A stretch of DNA of 64,000 nt from Azadirachta indica (lineage: Eukaryota; Streptophyta; Magnoliopsida; Sapindales; Meliaceae): NCBI GenBank assembly GCA_022749755.1, contig CM040440.1, positions 9,721,269 to 9,785,268 of the forward strand, given 5' to 3'. The translations under genes were made by a program, and so were the position numbers. Below are positions 46,773 to 57,951 of the stretch, in pieces. The notes below the pieces were generated by a model that was not told where the DNA came from, ran no database searches, and worked only from the letters and a program-made list of their open reading frames with translations. Numbering within the stretch: the stretch's first letter is position 1; each line of letters begins with the position of its first letter.

Positions 46773-49700
46773 TCAATCAGCGTTAAGAGCTTCAAGTTGC
46801 CTCCGGAGAACTTCTAGGTCATCAACTGAACTATCAGTTGGTCCAGGAGCTGGGGACTTTTCAAACTCATCTGCACTCGGGAGCTCGTGAGTAAGACCTT
46901 CCGGAAGAGCACCTGAGCGAAAAAAAACCGATTAGTAGGGGTGAGCAACTGACAGATTAAACAGAGTTACAGACATGCTTCCTTCATGTAAGGACACAAG
47001 ACATAAATAGAAATTGGAAACAGATGCCCAATAAATGTAAATGAACAGTCAGTTCACAAGGTGAACATTTGCCTTGAATTTTTATTAAATTTCAAATGAT
47101 TAATACTAGTGTCCGGTTGCATCATTGTGCAAAGTAGTGACTTAAAAGGTTTGACAGACAATGGTGGACGACCAGAGATATATGCATTCCACTGTTAACA
47201 TAACATACAAAGATTGTGCACAGCGAGTCAATTTGCATTTGTGACCTTGGCATGCAAAACTCTGCCCCTTAACTGCTGCTTCAATCTTAAATAAATTCAG
47301 ACTTAACCAACAAGAAATCACAAATACGATACTCGGATGCAAGAAAGAGCAAGGTGCAGTTCAATCCACAGCTAATAACAAAAATTGCAAGGTGATTATG
47401 CACTCAATTTCAGCACTTCGCAAAACTAAAAGCATCTAAATTGATATTCATTCAGAGGATAAAGAAAAAAGATTACCTGCACTTGTGGCATCCATCCTAC
47501 CCAGGTCACTATCATCTACAACACTGAAAAAACACGAACATCAATGAACAAGGTGGTTAAGCTCCACAGAAATACCACTAGATGATAAAAGTCTGCATAA
47601 TTCTTGACAAGCAAGATTTCGACTTCACAACTCCTATTCCATTAGAAAAAGTTATCATCCCCTCTTTTAAGTATAGTAAATGCAAGCTTTTATATAATTT
47701 ATACGAGCCAGACGTGTATCAGCAGAGAAAAGATATTAATTTCAACTTCTGCTAGTAGTGAAGTTAATATTGCAATAAAGCTGTACCTTATGTTCCATTC
47801 ATTATCATCATGAAGAGGACCTTCTGTAGCCAATGATGCTTCAGCCTCCATCTTGGCTTTAGCTGCAGCATCCCTTGCTGGTTTTGCCAGAATATACTCT
47901 TTCTGCAAAGCAAATATCAGTTCTATCATCAGAACAGAAACTGAATGATCTGAATATGTGGATTTTGTAAGGTCAACCCCCGGTAGATCAATACTTCATC
48001 TGTGTATGATACCTGCCGCTCCAGACAAGCTGCATTTGAACATTGAGGATTTGGCTTCATTGCCATTGTTGGAAAATAATCTTTCAGGGAATTGTAACCC
48101 TGTCACAAAAACAATAGTTAACCTTCAAAACTAAGGATAGTTAACATGTAGTTACTAATTTCAGGACAATATATCACATGCATTTTTCATTGAACTATAT
48201 GCCATAAGAGCCCTGTCAATTGCAAGAGGAAAAAGGCAAGGCTGTTGTATGAGTGCACGGAGAGAAAGAGAGTTAACTTAGGACTTACCAAGTAAGGGGA
48301 AACTTGACCAAATTTTAGCAAATATTTAAGAGTATTCTGAACTAGTAGCCCCGCAACAACTCCCTGAAAAATCAATAAAAATCATGAGATATCATACAAC
48401 AGCAACAGGAAAAGAAATATCGATGCATGGACATAGTATGGTAGTAACTCAATCAAAATGTTATGCTGGAAAAATAATTACACTGCAATGATTAAAGGTA
48501 TATTTGGTAAGTAGTAAATCAAATAATTAAAATAGTAATGCCACTAGCCTGTTCAACTTAATTAGCAAGATAAAATTGTCTGGTTCCTTTAATCAGTCCA
48601 AAATCACTATCACAAAAAGAGTAAACTCCTATGAAGGAGAGATTAGATGGAAAAAATGGAGAATAATATAAAAGTTACCATGGTCGTAGGTAAAGATGCA
48701 GCACAAACTCCTTCACGCTTGAGTGTTCGTTCATCCACTCCAGATGCTACAACCTGTTCAAAGGTAAAATACCATATGTATATTTCATGGTCCAGGTTAT
48801 AGAACACATTCCTTTTACAAGGTATGGAACTCATGATTTGGAGCCTCAACAGACAAAACATACACCAGCATTAAAAATTTCTTGGCCAAATTTCCTTCTC
48901 AATCTTCGAAACCCAGATTAACAAAGAAAACATACCAAGGGAGGTGCACAAGCAAAACAGGCTGTTTCTCCAGGAATTAATAACTGTATGTGTCCCGAAA
49001 CTGCATCCTCAGATACACCTGTGCAGAGTTTTCTTTTTTGGTAAGTAAACTCATCAAATACATTAACTTATGTCTAAGAGGTTCAAACTGAGTACAAAGT
49101 AAGCATAGATGATTTAACTCCACCTGAGAAGAATGAGAAGGAAACAGAAAACGATTATCTACATGCAGACACATGCACTGCAACCTGACTATAAAAATTT
49201 GGAGAAGATATTCAGTAGTTAAATCAAATGAGTTTCAACTTTCCATATCACATGTAAAGTTCAACCCCATACTAAAACTTTGGAGAAGATATTCAGTAGT
49301 TAAACCAAACGAGTTTCAACTTTCCATATCGCATGTAAAGTTCAAAGGGCTTGAACATACAGAACCAATTGAAGATTCTTTTCTTGATTTTATGCTTAAG
49401 TGCATCAGCCCAAAGGGACCAATAGAAATGGTTTTAAATAATTCGTGACATGAGAGATGGATGAATGCTCCAAACAATTAGTTTCTGGCCTCAACAGGTG
49501 CAAAAAAGTCTTGCTATAATGCATCAGTTAAGCTGATATACTCCCATGGCCAGGACATATCTACTGAATGAATTGTACAATAGCATGTGCTTCATATATA
49601 TTGTTCAACATCAAGTAATGGGCAGATGAAGGTTAATGGGCTGGAGCAAATGATAGTTCTAACAATTTAAATAGAATATACACAGATGCATTTGAGAAGA

Positions 49701-52078
49701 GAAGATCAAGGGCAAGCCTTTTCAAAATATCATGTTTGCACACAAACGAAAATGATATATATCTATATTATGCATTTTTGTTCTAATTAGTTACAGGACA
49801 CAGCCATTCAGTCACAATACAGGTAAAAAAAAAAAAAAAAAAAAAAAAAACTTTTCTCACCAGATTCCATCCAGGTTTGATTCAACTCATTGCAAGCCTG
49901 CAAATATTATAAAATTAGATATTAAATCTATTAAAATAAAAAGAACAGCTGAAATTCTAGAGATAACTAGATGCCAAGCACAGCCCCAAATATAACAAAA
50001 TTACCTTCTGATCACACAGAAGCATTATGTTCCAAAATACTATTAAATATACTCTAATGGAAAATTAATCACAGAAGAAAGTCATCAAAACTCGCATTAA
50101 CTGAAACACAAAAGTAAAAGAATATGAGTTTTTCCATTTTCACAGTCATCCTTACCTGGTTTACAGCCATCCTTGCTTCATAATTATCCACGCAGCTTAA
50201 AACCAGATCCACCCCGCTACCTTCTTCACTTGGGCAAAATGATTTGTTTTTCAAACTTGCCATAAATGTTTCAAACCCTTGGACAGTTGTAATGTTCAGG
50301 GTGAAGCTCTAAAAAGAAAAAAATGAATCAATCAGTACATCAAAAAAATCTTCTTGCACGTAGTAGGAAAAGATTTTACATAAGCCTTCAAGAACAATAT
50401 AACAAGTGTATTAATATCCAACTTTTTCCTAGTTCACTCTGCTAGTAACATATTGGTGTTTAATTGAAGCCATATCTAGGGTTACATTCATATGCCCTTC
50501 TCTTCCCACTAAACGACTTCTTTCCTTACGCATATGAAAAATACTTCACACTTTTTTTTCTAAAACAATAATCAATTGTGGAGCCCAAGAACCATCAAGA
50601 AGACAAACACTCACCAATCCCTCAAAATTATAGAGGACTATAAATCTGGAAATTATCACTTTTGGGTAAGTGTTGAAACTGCAAAAAGTCCAATTCATGT
50701 CAATACATACCTCAAGAACAACATCGGGATTTATGTCTGAAAGGGTCTGAACAGCAGCATCAGTCTTTGTCATACCAACCTACAAATGACAATCAAATTG
50801 TATAAATTGACACAGTTTATTCCAAGATTCTCATTATATATAAAAACAAATCAACTATGGTCCACACAACGACAATTACACGCTGTAAAGTGTCAAAAGT
50901 AAGTGAACAAACACCTGCTCTGGACGGAAAAATAGCCTATTCATATTAGCTAACTCCACTTTGTCATAATCATACAACAAAAGACGACCTATGCCACATC
51001 TTGTGAGCATCTCAGCTGCAACACTCCCAACACCACCAATCCCCTAATAAATTCAATAAGATTACCAATCGTAAGTACATAAGATATCAGCAGACAACAC
51101 ATTACACACTAGAGCAGAACCACAGAACTGGAAATGAATGTGTATGCTTAAAGAAATGCAAATGATATAAAATTTGATTGTTTCCATGACATGTGGACCA
51201 AAAATAAATGAAAAAAACAAAATAATTAAGAGGAGGAGATAAATACAGACAACAATGGCAACTGAGAACTCCCGTATCCTCTCATAGTTCTCCACAATAC
51301 CCATTCTTTGAAGTGCCATAAGTCTACTGTAGGGGTTGCTATCCACCACCTCAGCACTCATATCCTGTCACCAACATGTAAAACAAAAATATCATAGTTA
51401 ACACATAAAAGTCGGAACAAAATAGAGAGAGAGACTAAAAAAGCATTAAGAGAGGGATTTATGCTATAAAAACCTTGACTTTTGAACGCCGAACAGTTGC
51501 AGACTTCGCCATCTTTGCAAGATTTTCAACATGCAGTTTCAGCTATATACAAATAAAAAACAAAATCATACAAAAAGTGTTAATATCACATTTCTCTCTT
51601 TTCTTCATTTTCATGTAGCAAATCTAAATACCAATTGATATAACACTACGTACGATTTCCTCACGCAGTGAATAGTCCTCCGAATTACTCAAAAAATGAA
51701 TTTTGAATCCTTTTAATCCAAAATTTCCTATCCTAACAAACCAAATCAACACAAAACAAGGCCATACAAATTTCAATTAATTTTTTTCCGTTGTAATTTA
51801 CAATCATGCAATTTCAGCTTCACACAATACAAGACGCAACAACTTGCATAAACAGAAGACAAGTGTAAAAAAAAAGTTAAGACCTAAATCAATAGATTGC
51901 GAAATTGATCAGAAAACGTCAATCGTTGATCCAAATGAACTCCTAATTCTGCATTATAGTGACAGATCCGAATTGTTAATGAAATTACCTTATCGATTGA
52001 GGCGTGGAGGGAAGAGTCAGGTAAGGATCGCTTCAGAGATTCGAGATCGTCAGTCATATCTTTCAATTCAGCCTCCAT
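46773..52078 (-). CDS. UBA5: Ubiquitin-like modifier-activating enzyme 5 (UFM1 E1)
   Basis: UBA5 adenylates UFM1 and passes it through a thioester to UFC1 for ER/ribosome UFMylation. Fourteen exons: 52078-51989, 51542-51474, 51364-51251, 51043-50915, 50779-50711, 50308-50156, 49897-49861, 49018-48936, 48753-48679, 48363-48289, 48099-48013, 47902-47787, 47523-47477 and 46912-46773. Phases all agree and the product has 427 residues, close to known plant lengths. The nucleotide-binding GIGGVGS lies near 92-98. Zinc cysteines are C241/C244 (ACFAC) and C318/C323 (QCSNAAC). The catalytic Cys is C265 in [22 protein letters not shown] near 361-368 corresponds to the animal UFM1/LC3-interacting motif, and the C-terminal helix [12 protein letters not shown] to the UFC1-binding tail. 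Function appears intact. Confidence 0.96.
49189..49346. repeat. 81-bp tandem duplication in a UBA5 intron
   Basis: GGAGAAGATATTCAGTAGTT at 49201 recurs at 49282. The two copies, each about 80 bases, differ at only a few positions. They lie in the intron between exons 7 and 8, away from splice sites. Confidence 0.85.
49826..49850. repeat. Poly(A) tract near a UBA5 splice donor
   Basis: A run of about 25 A residues on the plus strand (T on the coding strand) lies 10-35 bases past the exon 7 donor at 49861. It could equally be the tail of an old retroposed insert or simple slippage. Confidence 0.8.
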
Positions 52079-52149
52079 TGTTCAAAACTTTTTTTTTTTT
52101 TTTATTTTAATTTTCTAAATCTCTCTCCGGGGGAATCACTCTTGCTGTA

Positions 52150-54610
52150 GAGTTTGCACTTTGTATCAGTTGGGAAGCAACGGAAACGCTCTTGAAAAGT
52201 ACACTGGAGCGCCGCTGCTTTATAATTTTGGGCCTCTTTTTTGTGTTCGTTTGTTTTAAGCCCAATGTCAATTTGGGGTCAACCCAAGTTTAAGATTGAG
52301 TCAAATCTTACTATTGACACCATGCAAAATTAGAAATGAATAGACTTCACACTTGTTTCTTATCAAATTTTGAGTATAAATACTACAAAAATATACTATT
52401 TGATTACTAGAACAACAATTTAAAAGCATGATATTTTCTCTTTAAATTCTTAAAAATTTAATCCAAGCATTCTTTACTTTAAGTATCGAAGTATTTTTTA
52501 GAAATAAATTAATTAAATTTGGATATCAAAAATAGGTCAAAATATAATCAAACAACCCGTGTAAAATATTCTATTAATAACTAAATAGTTAGGATCTAGT
52601 TTGAAGGTTAATAAGCGTCAAATATTATTGTCAAGCAAGTGCCGCCATTCTTAGTTTAGTGATAAAAGCTAACTCTTTTTCTAATTGGCGAAAGAATTTA
52701 AGTTTTCACATAGTTATTAAGATAGATTTCTACTTAATAATATTATAAGAATTAGGTTTTGTGTAATTGCTACCTTTATATAGAGAGGAATAAGGATTAC
52801 ATTGCTCTCAAGTATAATAGTTAAAATTTGATTCAAAATTTAGTTAGGATCTTTAGCAATTTCAATTTGATTGAAGGATCGAAAATTTGGTTTTTGACCT
52901 TTAGTTTTAAAATTTGAGTTTTGAAATGGGATTAAGAGCTACCACTCTTGATTTTGAAAGTCAATGTTTTTGCTATAAATAGTTTCTAGCACTCTTACTA
53001 GATACCATTGTGCTTTCTCATTTCCATTGCTCTAAGCACTTCTAGTTTATAAAAGTTGTTCTTCTTAGTTGTTTTCTAATTTGAGTATGTTTTAAACATG
53101 TTCTTTAATGTGCTTGGCTCATTTTACAGATAATGTTCTTAGGTGATAGTTATGGGTAGATTATGTGATAACCATTGATAGATAAATTTTTTTTTATTGT
53201 GGGTTAGTTTATCTATAATTTATTTCATAGCTTATTCTAAAGTATTGTAGTTTCTCTTAAGATTTAGTAAGGGAAAATGTAAGATCCCTAATTCTAGAAA
53301 AAAACGAAAAATTGGCAAAGTTTCTCATATAATGCAAACACATGCCAAATTTATAAACTTATAAACTTTAAAATTTTCATTTTAAACACTCTCAATTGAT
53401 ACTCAACATCAATTGCTTTATTTCATTTCTCTTCAAAATATACACCAATACTTAAGGTTTCTAATATTAAAATACTAAACATAGTAAATACATCAAAACT
53501 ATACAACGTAAATTCTCTCATTTATAATTACACAAAATTCCAATAATAGTAAAGTCCTCATCTTAAAGTATCATTTATCTCTTACTTATCTTGTCTTTAG
53601 TATACCAAAAACGTGAAAAGTAAAATTGAGCTAATGTTCAGTAAATATTTATATATAAAAACAGTTTAAAAAATTTAAAATAAACAAATTTTGACAAATT
53701 TAATAAGAAACCAATAAAAAATCTTAAAAAAATTAGGATTTAAAAAACAACATAAACACATTTATTTTTTTATTATAAACAATTCAATTCATTCATTCCA
53801 CGCATATTTTTGAGGCATTATTTCAGGAGCTACCGCCCATAAATGGCCACTAATGCCTATCGTCCATAACTAAACATGTTTTTCGGGCAGCTTAGAGACC
53901 GTTGTCTAGATTTCATCTTTGTGAGCTTTTGCCACGGGACTTAAATTATATCCAAAGTCATTGATGCTGCATCAACCATATCCATTACATTTCCATTCAC
54001 CAAATTATTTTATATCCATATTTATATTATCATAATAACATTTATAAATTGAGAAAACATAATATTGTTATAAAAATCATTCATTTATAGAAACAAGATA
54101 TATGTTGACATACTTTTCACATTTGTATTTGTAAAGATAACATTCAAACAAAAATTACTATTTAAACTCAGTTCAAAAAAATATAAATTAAATTAACAAT
54201 TGACAGTTCAAGAATTTCATAAATATTTACTTAAATTTTAAATGTAATAAAACACTCTATTTTTCAATTTTAAAACTAAAATCAAATCAAATACATATAA
54301 GCACCTACCTGAATATGTATAACTATTTTTACTCCTTTACTGACTTTTCTTTCTCCTTTAAATCACTTCCTAATTTCAATTTAACAACAATAAATAATAA
54401 TCCAAAATTAATTATCTAATAAAATATACTATTAACACATGTAAATATTCTAATAAAATAAATTGCTAAAACTAAATTATATAATATAATTCACAAAAAT
54501 TTAAATTTAAAACATCACAAAAACATAAATTCTAACTGGATAATTTTTTCCTCCTTTTCTTTCATTTCCTTTCCTTTCTTTCTTTTATTTCCTTATTATT
54601 CTCCTCATTT
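52150..54610. other. Spacer with possible old repeats, no supported gene
   Basis: The first ~100 bases form the UBA5 upstream region. A stretch near 52655-52720 (TAGTTTAGTGATAAAAGC, then AGAATTTAAGTTTTCAC) has weak A-box/B-box resemblance and might be a decayed SINE. The rest is AT-rich and carries no coding frame. Confidence 0.4.
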
Positions 54611-54613
54611 TTC

Positions 54614-55945
54614 CTAGGGTGGGGCAAAAAGGCAGAACTAAACCAAACCGAATCAAATTGAACCCAACAATTTGGTTTGGTTAGATTCATTATTATAATT
54701 CATTTTCATTCAGCTCCTGTTTGTTAAAATCGATCGGTTCATATTCAGATTTAGTTTTTAAATAAACCCTGAATTGTACATAAAATTTTATTTAAATCCC
54801 TAAAGTTTATAAAAATTTTAAATAAATAGAAAGTTTGTAAAAATTATAAAAATATCCCCTTTCATAAGAACTTTCTCTCTATCTATAATTTCTATAAAAC
54901 ATTAGGGACTTATATAAAAATATTTCTTAAAATTAGAGCTGAACATTTGATACTACAACCAAGTTACTGAGTTGTAGTGTTGACGCAAAAATATGACTAA
55001 TAGTGTAAATTGTGAATTTGACATAAAATAAGTAAGGACAAAGAAATAAGAAATCAGAATTTACGTGGTTAAACATATAGCCAACATCTATAAGCTGATT
55101 ATATAAGTATAGATTTTATTCATACATAAAAAATAGGGTTGTCACAGTATGATCTAAGCCTTTCTTTTTCTCTCTTGTTTTCTTTTCTCTTAATACCCCT
55201 TTTATATCTTACACTGTAGAATTTTTCCTAAACACAAACTAGTTAATTCCTCTTTTACAGTTTATTTAGAATTCCTTATCGTCAAAGATATCATCTTCTT
55301 CTCAAACATGTCTTTGTCAAAGTTTAATATTAAATTAAACTTCTACACGTTAATGGGATTGTCGGGCTTGTGCTAAATTTGCTAGATCTATCTCTACACT
55401 TGCTAGGTTTGGATTCGACTTATTTGATCAACTCTCAAACCACGAGCTAAATATGTAATTTTGATAAAATTAGTGCTTTATACTCAGTACTGTTTATGCA
55501 CTCTTAGCACTGTTCACATGCATGCTATTATTTATGCACGAAATTTTGGCCTTCATAACCTTTTAGGAGTTTTGGTCTCCATAATCTCTTAAGAAGGGAC
55601 TTTTAGAACATGACTTTTGCCCTTTATTACTTTTTAGGAAGGGACTCCTTGTACATAGTGTGCTAAGAGAAAATATATATTATGTGCATGTTAGGAAATA
55701 ACCTGCATGGTGTGCATGCGAAGGGGTGGTGTTGTTCTTTTTTCAAAATTACTGATTACTAAAATTTATAATTTTCACAACATATAGAACCGAATTGTTG
55801 AATCTAATCGAACCGAATTAGTTTGGTTTAATTCGATTCTATTTCACAAATCAATTAAATTTGATTCAAGTCTCATAAATCGAACTCAATTTCAGTTTTA
55901 TTTAATCTTTGAAAAATCGAACTGAACCTAATTTTATCTGACACT
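54614..55945. mobile_element. hAT-like element remnant with nested insertion
   Basis: The left end starts TAGGGTGGGGCAAAAAGGC and is followed by CAAACCGAATCAAATTGAACC. The right subterminal part has the inverted style (AACCGAATTAGTTTGGTTTAATTCG, ending CTGAACCTAATTTTATCTGACACTA). Repeated 'aaccgaat' type subterminal motifs in both orientations are typical of plant hAT relics. The middle, about 54960-55780, looks unrelated and includes TTTACGTGGTTAAACATATAGCC, an LTR-like phrase, so it is probably nested. Ends and duplication were not confirmed. Confidence 0.4.
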
Positions 55946-56214
55946 AATTTTTCTCTCTCATTTTTCTTTCTTTTTTGAAATATCTCATCACCCCCTCTTC
56001 ATTTTCAAAATTACCCCATTAAATCCATCCGTTATATTTGTTAACAAAAACTACTATTTTGTCCAAAATGCCCTTGGTTAGTATATAAAGACAACAATGG
56101 GTCCTAGTTAATAGTGAAATGGGTCCCACATAGTTTTTAATAATTTAATAGTAATTATATATTATTTTACTAATAAAAAAATATTTTACTAATAATATAA
56201 TTTTTTATTAATAA

Positions 56215-56790
56215 TATAATATAATTTAATATTAATGCAATAATAAAAATAAGTATAATACAGTCACACACCAAATATAATCCTATATTAATTTTATTAT
56301 TTTGTTAATTTATTATTTATTGTTAATTTTATGATTTATCTATTGATTATATATTTTGATAAAATAATAAAAATAAATATTATATAATTAATATTTCATA
56401 ATACAATCACACACCAAATATAGTCATGTATTAATTTTATTATTTTGTTAATTTATTATTTATTGTTAATTTTATGATTTATTTGTTATATATATTTAAT
56501 AAAATTATAAAAATAAGTATTATACAATTAATATTTTATAATACAATGACACACCAAATATAGTCCTATATTAATTTTATTATTTTATTTATTTTATTAT
56601 TTATTGTTAATTTTATGATTTATTTACTTATTATATATTTAATAAAATAATAAAAATAAGTATTATATAATTAATTTCATAATACAATCACAAATGAAAT
56701 ATAGTCTTGTATTAATTTATTTTATTAATTTTATTATTTATTATTAATTTTATGATTTGTTTATTTTTTTTTTTTTGTTATTAATATTTT
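56215..56790. repeat. ~141-bp tandem array, four copies
   Basis: The landmark CA(A/G)T(C/G)ACACACCAAATATAGTCC occurs at 56261, 56404, 56544 and (as CAATCACAAATGAAATATAG) 56685, spacing 143, 140 and 141. The units also share TATTAATTTTATTATTTTGTTAA and TTTATTGTTAATTTTATGATTTAT blocks. The array is extremely AT-rich, non-coding and unrelated in sequence to the 268-bp and 60-bp arrays. Confidence 0.85.
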
Positions 56791-57043
56791 TTATTATTTA
56801 TTTATTATTTATTAATTTATTTTTTTAACTGTGTTGGTGTAGTGGGGCACAGTATATGTTGACTGTGGCTAGTTGATGGGAGACAATATGATGTAGTGTG
56901 CAATTACTATTGTGCCCTCAAAAAATGAATTTTATCGTTAACAAATGTAAGGGATGGATGTAACGGAATAATTTTGAAAACATAGGAAGATGATGAGGTA
57001 TTTTAAGAAAACTAAAGGAGGAATTGAGAATTTTTTGATATAC

Positions 57044-57075
<32 letters not shown>

Positions 57076-57076
57076 G

Positions 57077-57231
57077 TGGGCAAAATCAGCAGCCCTTTTT
57101 TTTTTTACACAAAATCTTACATCAATTGTAAATTGTTGGATATAAATACATTTAATGGTTGATATTGCATCTGATATATGCATTAATTATGAATGTATTA
57201 ATTATACATTAATTCATGGTCAGATGCAATA
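57077..57231. mobile_element. Truncated MITE after a (TA)n tract
   Basis: It starts GGGCAAAATCAGCAGCCC then TTACACAAAATCTTACATCAATTGTAAATTGTTGGAT, closely following the left arm of the 211-bp MITE at 10072. It continues through GGTCAGATGCAATATT and then stops where the right arm should continue. (TA)n precedes it at about 57044-57076. The truncation point sits just before the left copy of the duplicated promoter region. Confidence 0.6.
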
Positions 57232-57252
57232 TTAAAAAAAATGATAATAAAA

Positions 57253-57641
57253 GGGTATGATGCATTTATAGCTAGCTAGTATAATTGAAAAATGTTTGCA
57301 TCGGAAAGTTTGAGATAATGCAAAGCTTCAGAAAAAATAATGAATGATCCAAAGGATGATTAATTTAGCTATATTACTATATTTAGTGACCAAATTGATA
57401 AAAGTATAATCTCATTCACGACCTAATATAAGATAGTAAAGATATTCTTGTATCCTATTAAAAAAATTCTTTAATAATTTTTATATTCTCATAAATACTT
57501 TAGACACACACTCTCTCTCTTTATGCTATATGTATGCATACACTAACTAATTCCACTTACCTAATCCTGTCTGAATTACTTATTTTTTAAATAAAAAAAT
57601 GCACATAGTCTACATAGACTCCACATAAATTATTATTATGA

Positions 57642-57674
<33 letters not shown>

Positions 57675-57951
57675 GCCTTGCTCTTACTTCATGTCTATAT
57701 TGGTTGCACTTCCTCACCAACTTTTTTGCTAACTGTTAAAGAAGATAAGATAGGAATGTGCATTCAAGTCAAGCTTCTTAGAAGAAGTTTCCATACTATT
57801 TTTTTTCCCTTTTTGTCAATCCACTTGTTATTGTTTTATTCTTGTCTGAATTTTCTTTTTTATTTTTTGTCCGTTTTCTAATTTTGCTAATTATGAAACA
57901 AACATTGTGCTATATATAGTTTGTATTCGCTCTCCATAAAAACCCAAAACA
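57253..57951. repeat. Left copy of ~700-bp duplicated promoter region
   Basis: Sequence from TATGATGCATTTATAGCTAG to GCTATATATAGTTTGTATTC and the CATAAAAACCCAAAAC that follows matches the region at 60605-61340 directly upstream of the methyltransferase gene. Identity is high, with small indels. This copy has a shorter (ATT)n (about 24 bases at 57651-57674). The match stops just before the gene start, and no gene follows it here. Confidence 0.85.
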
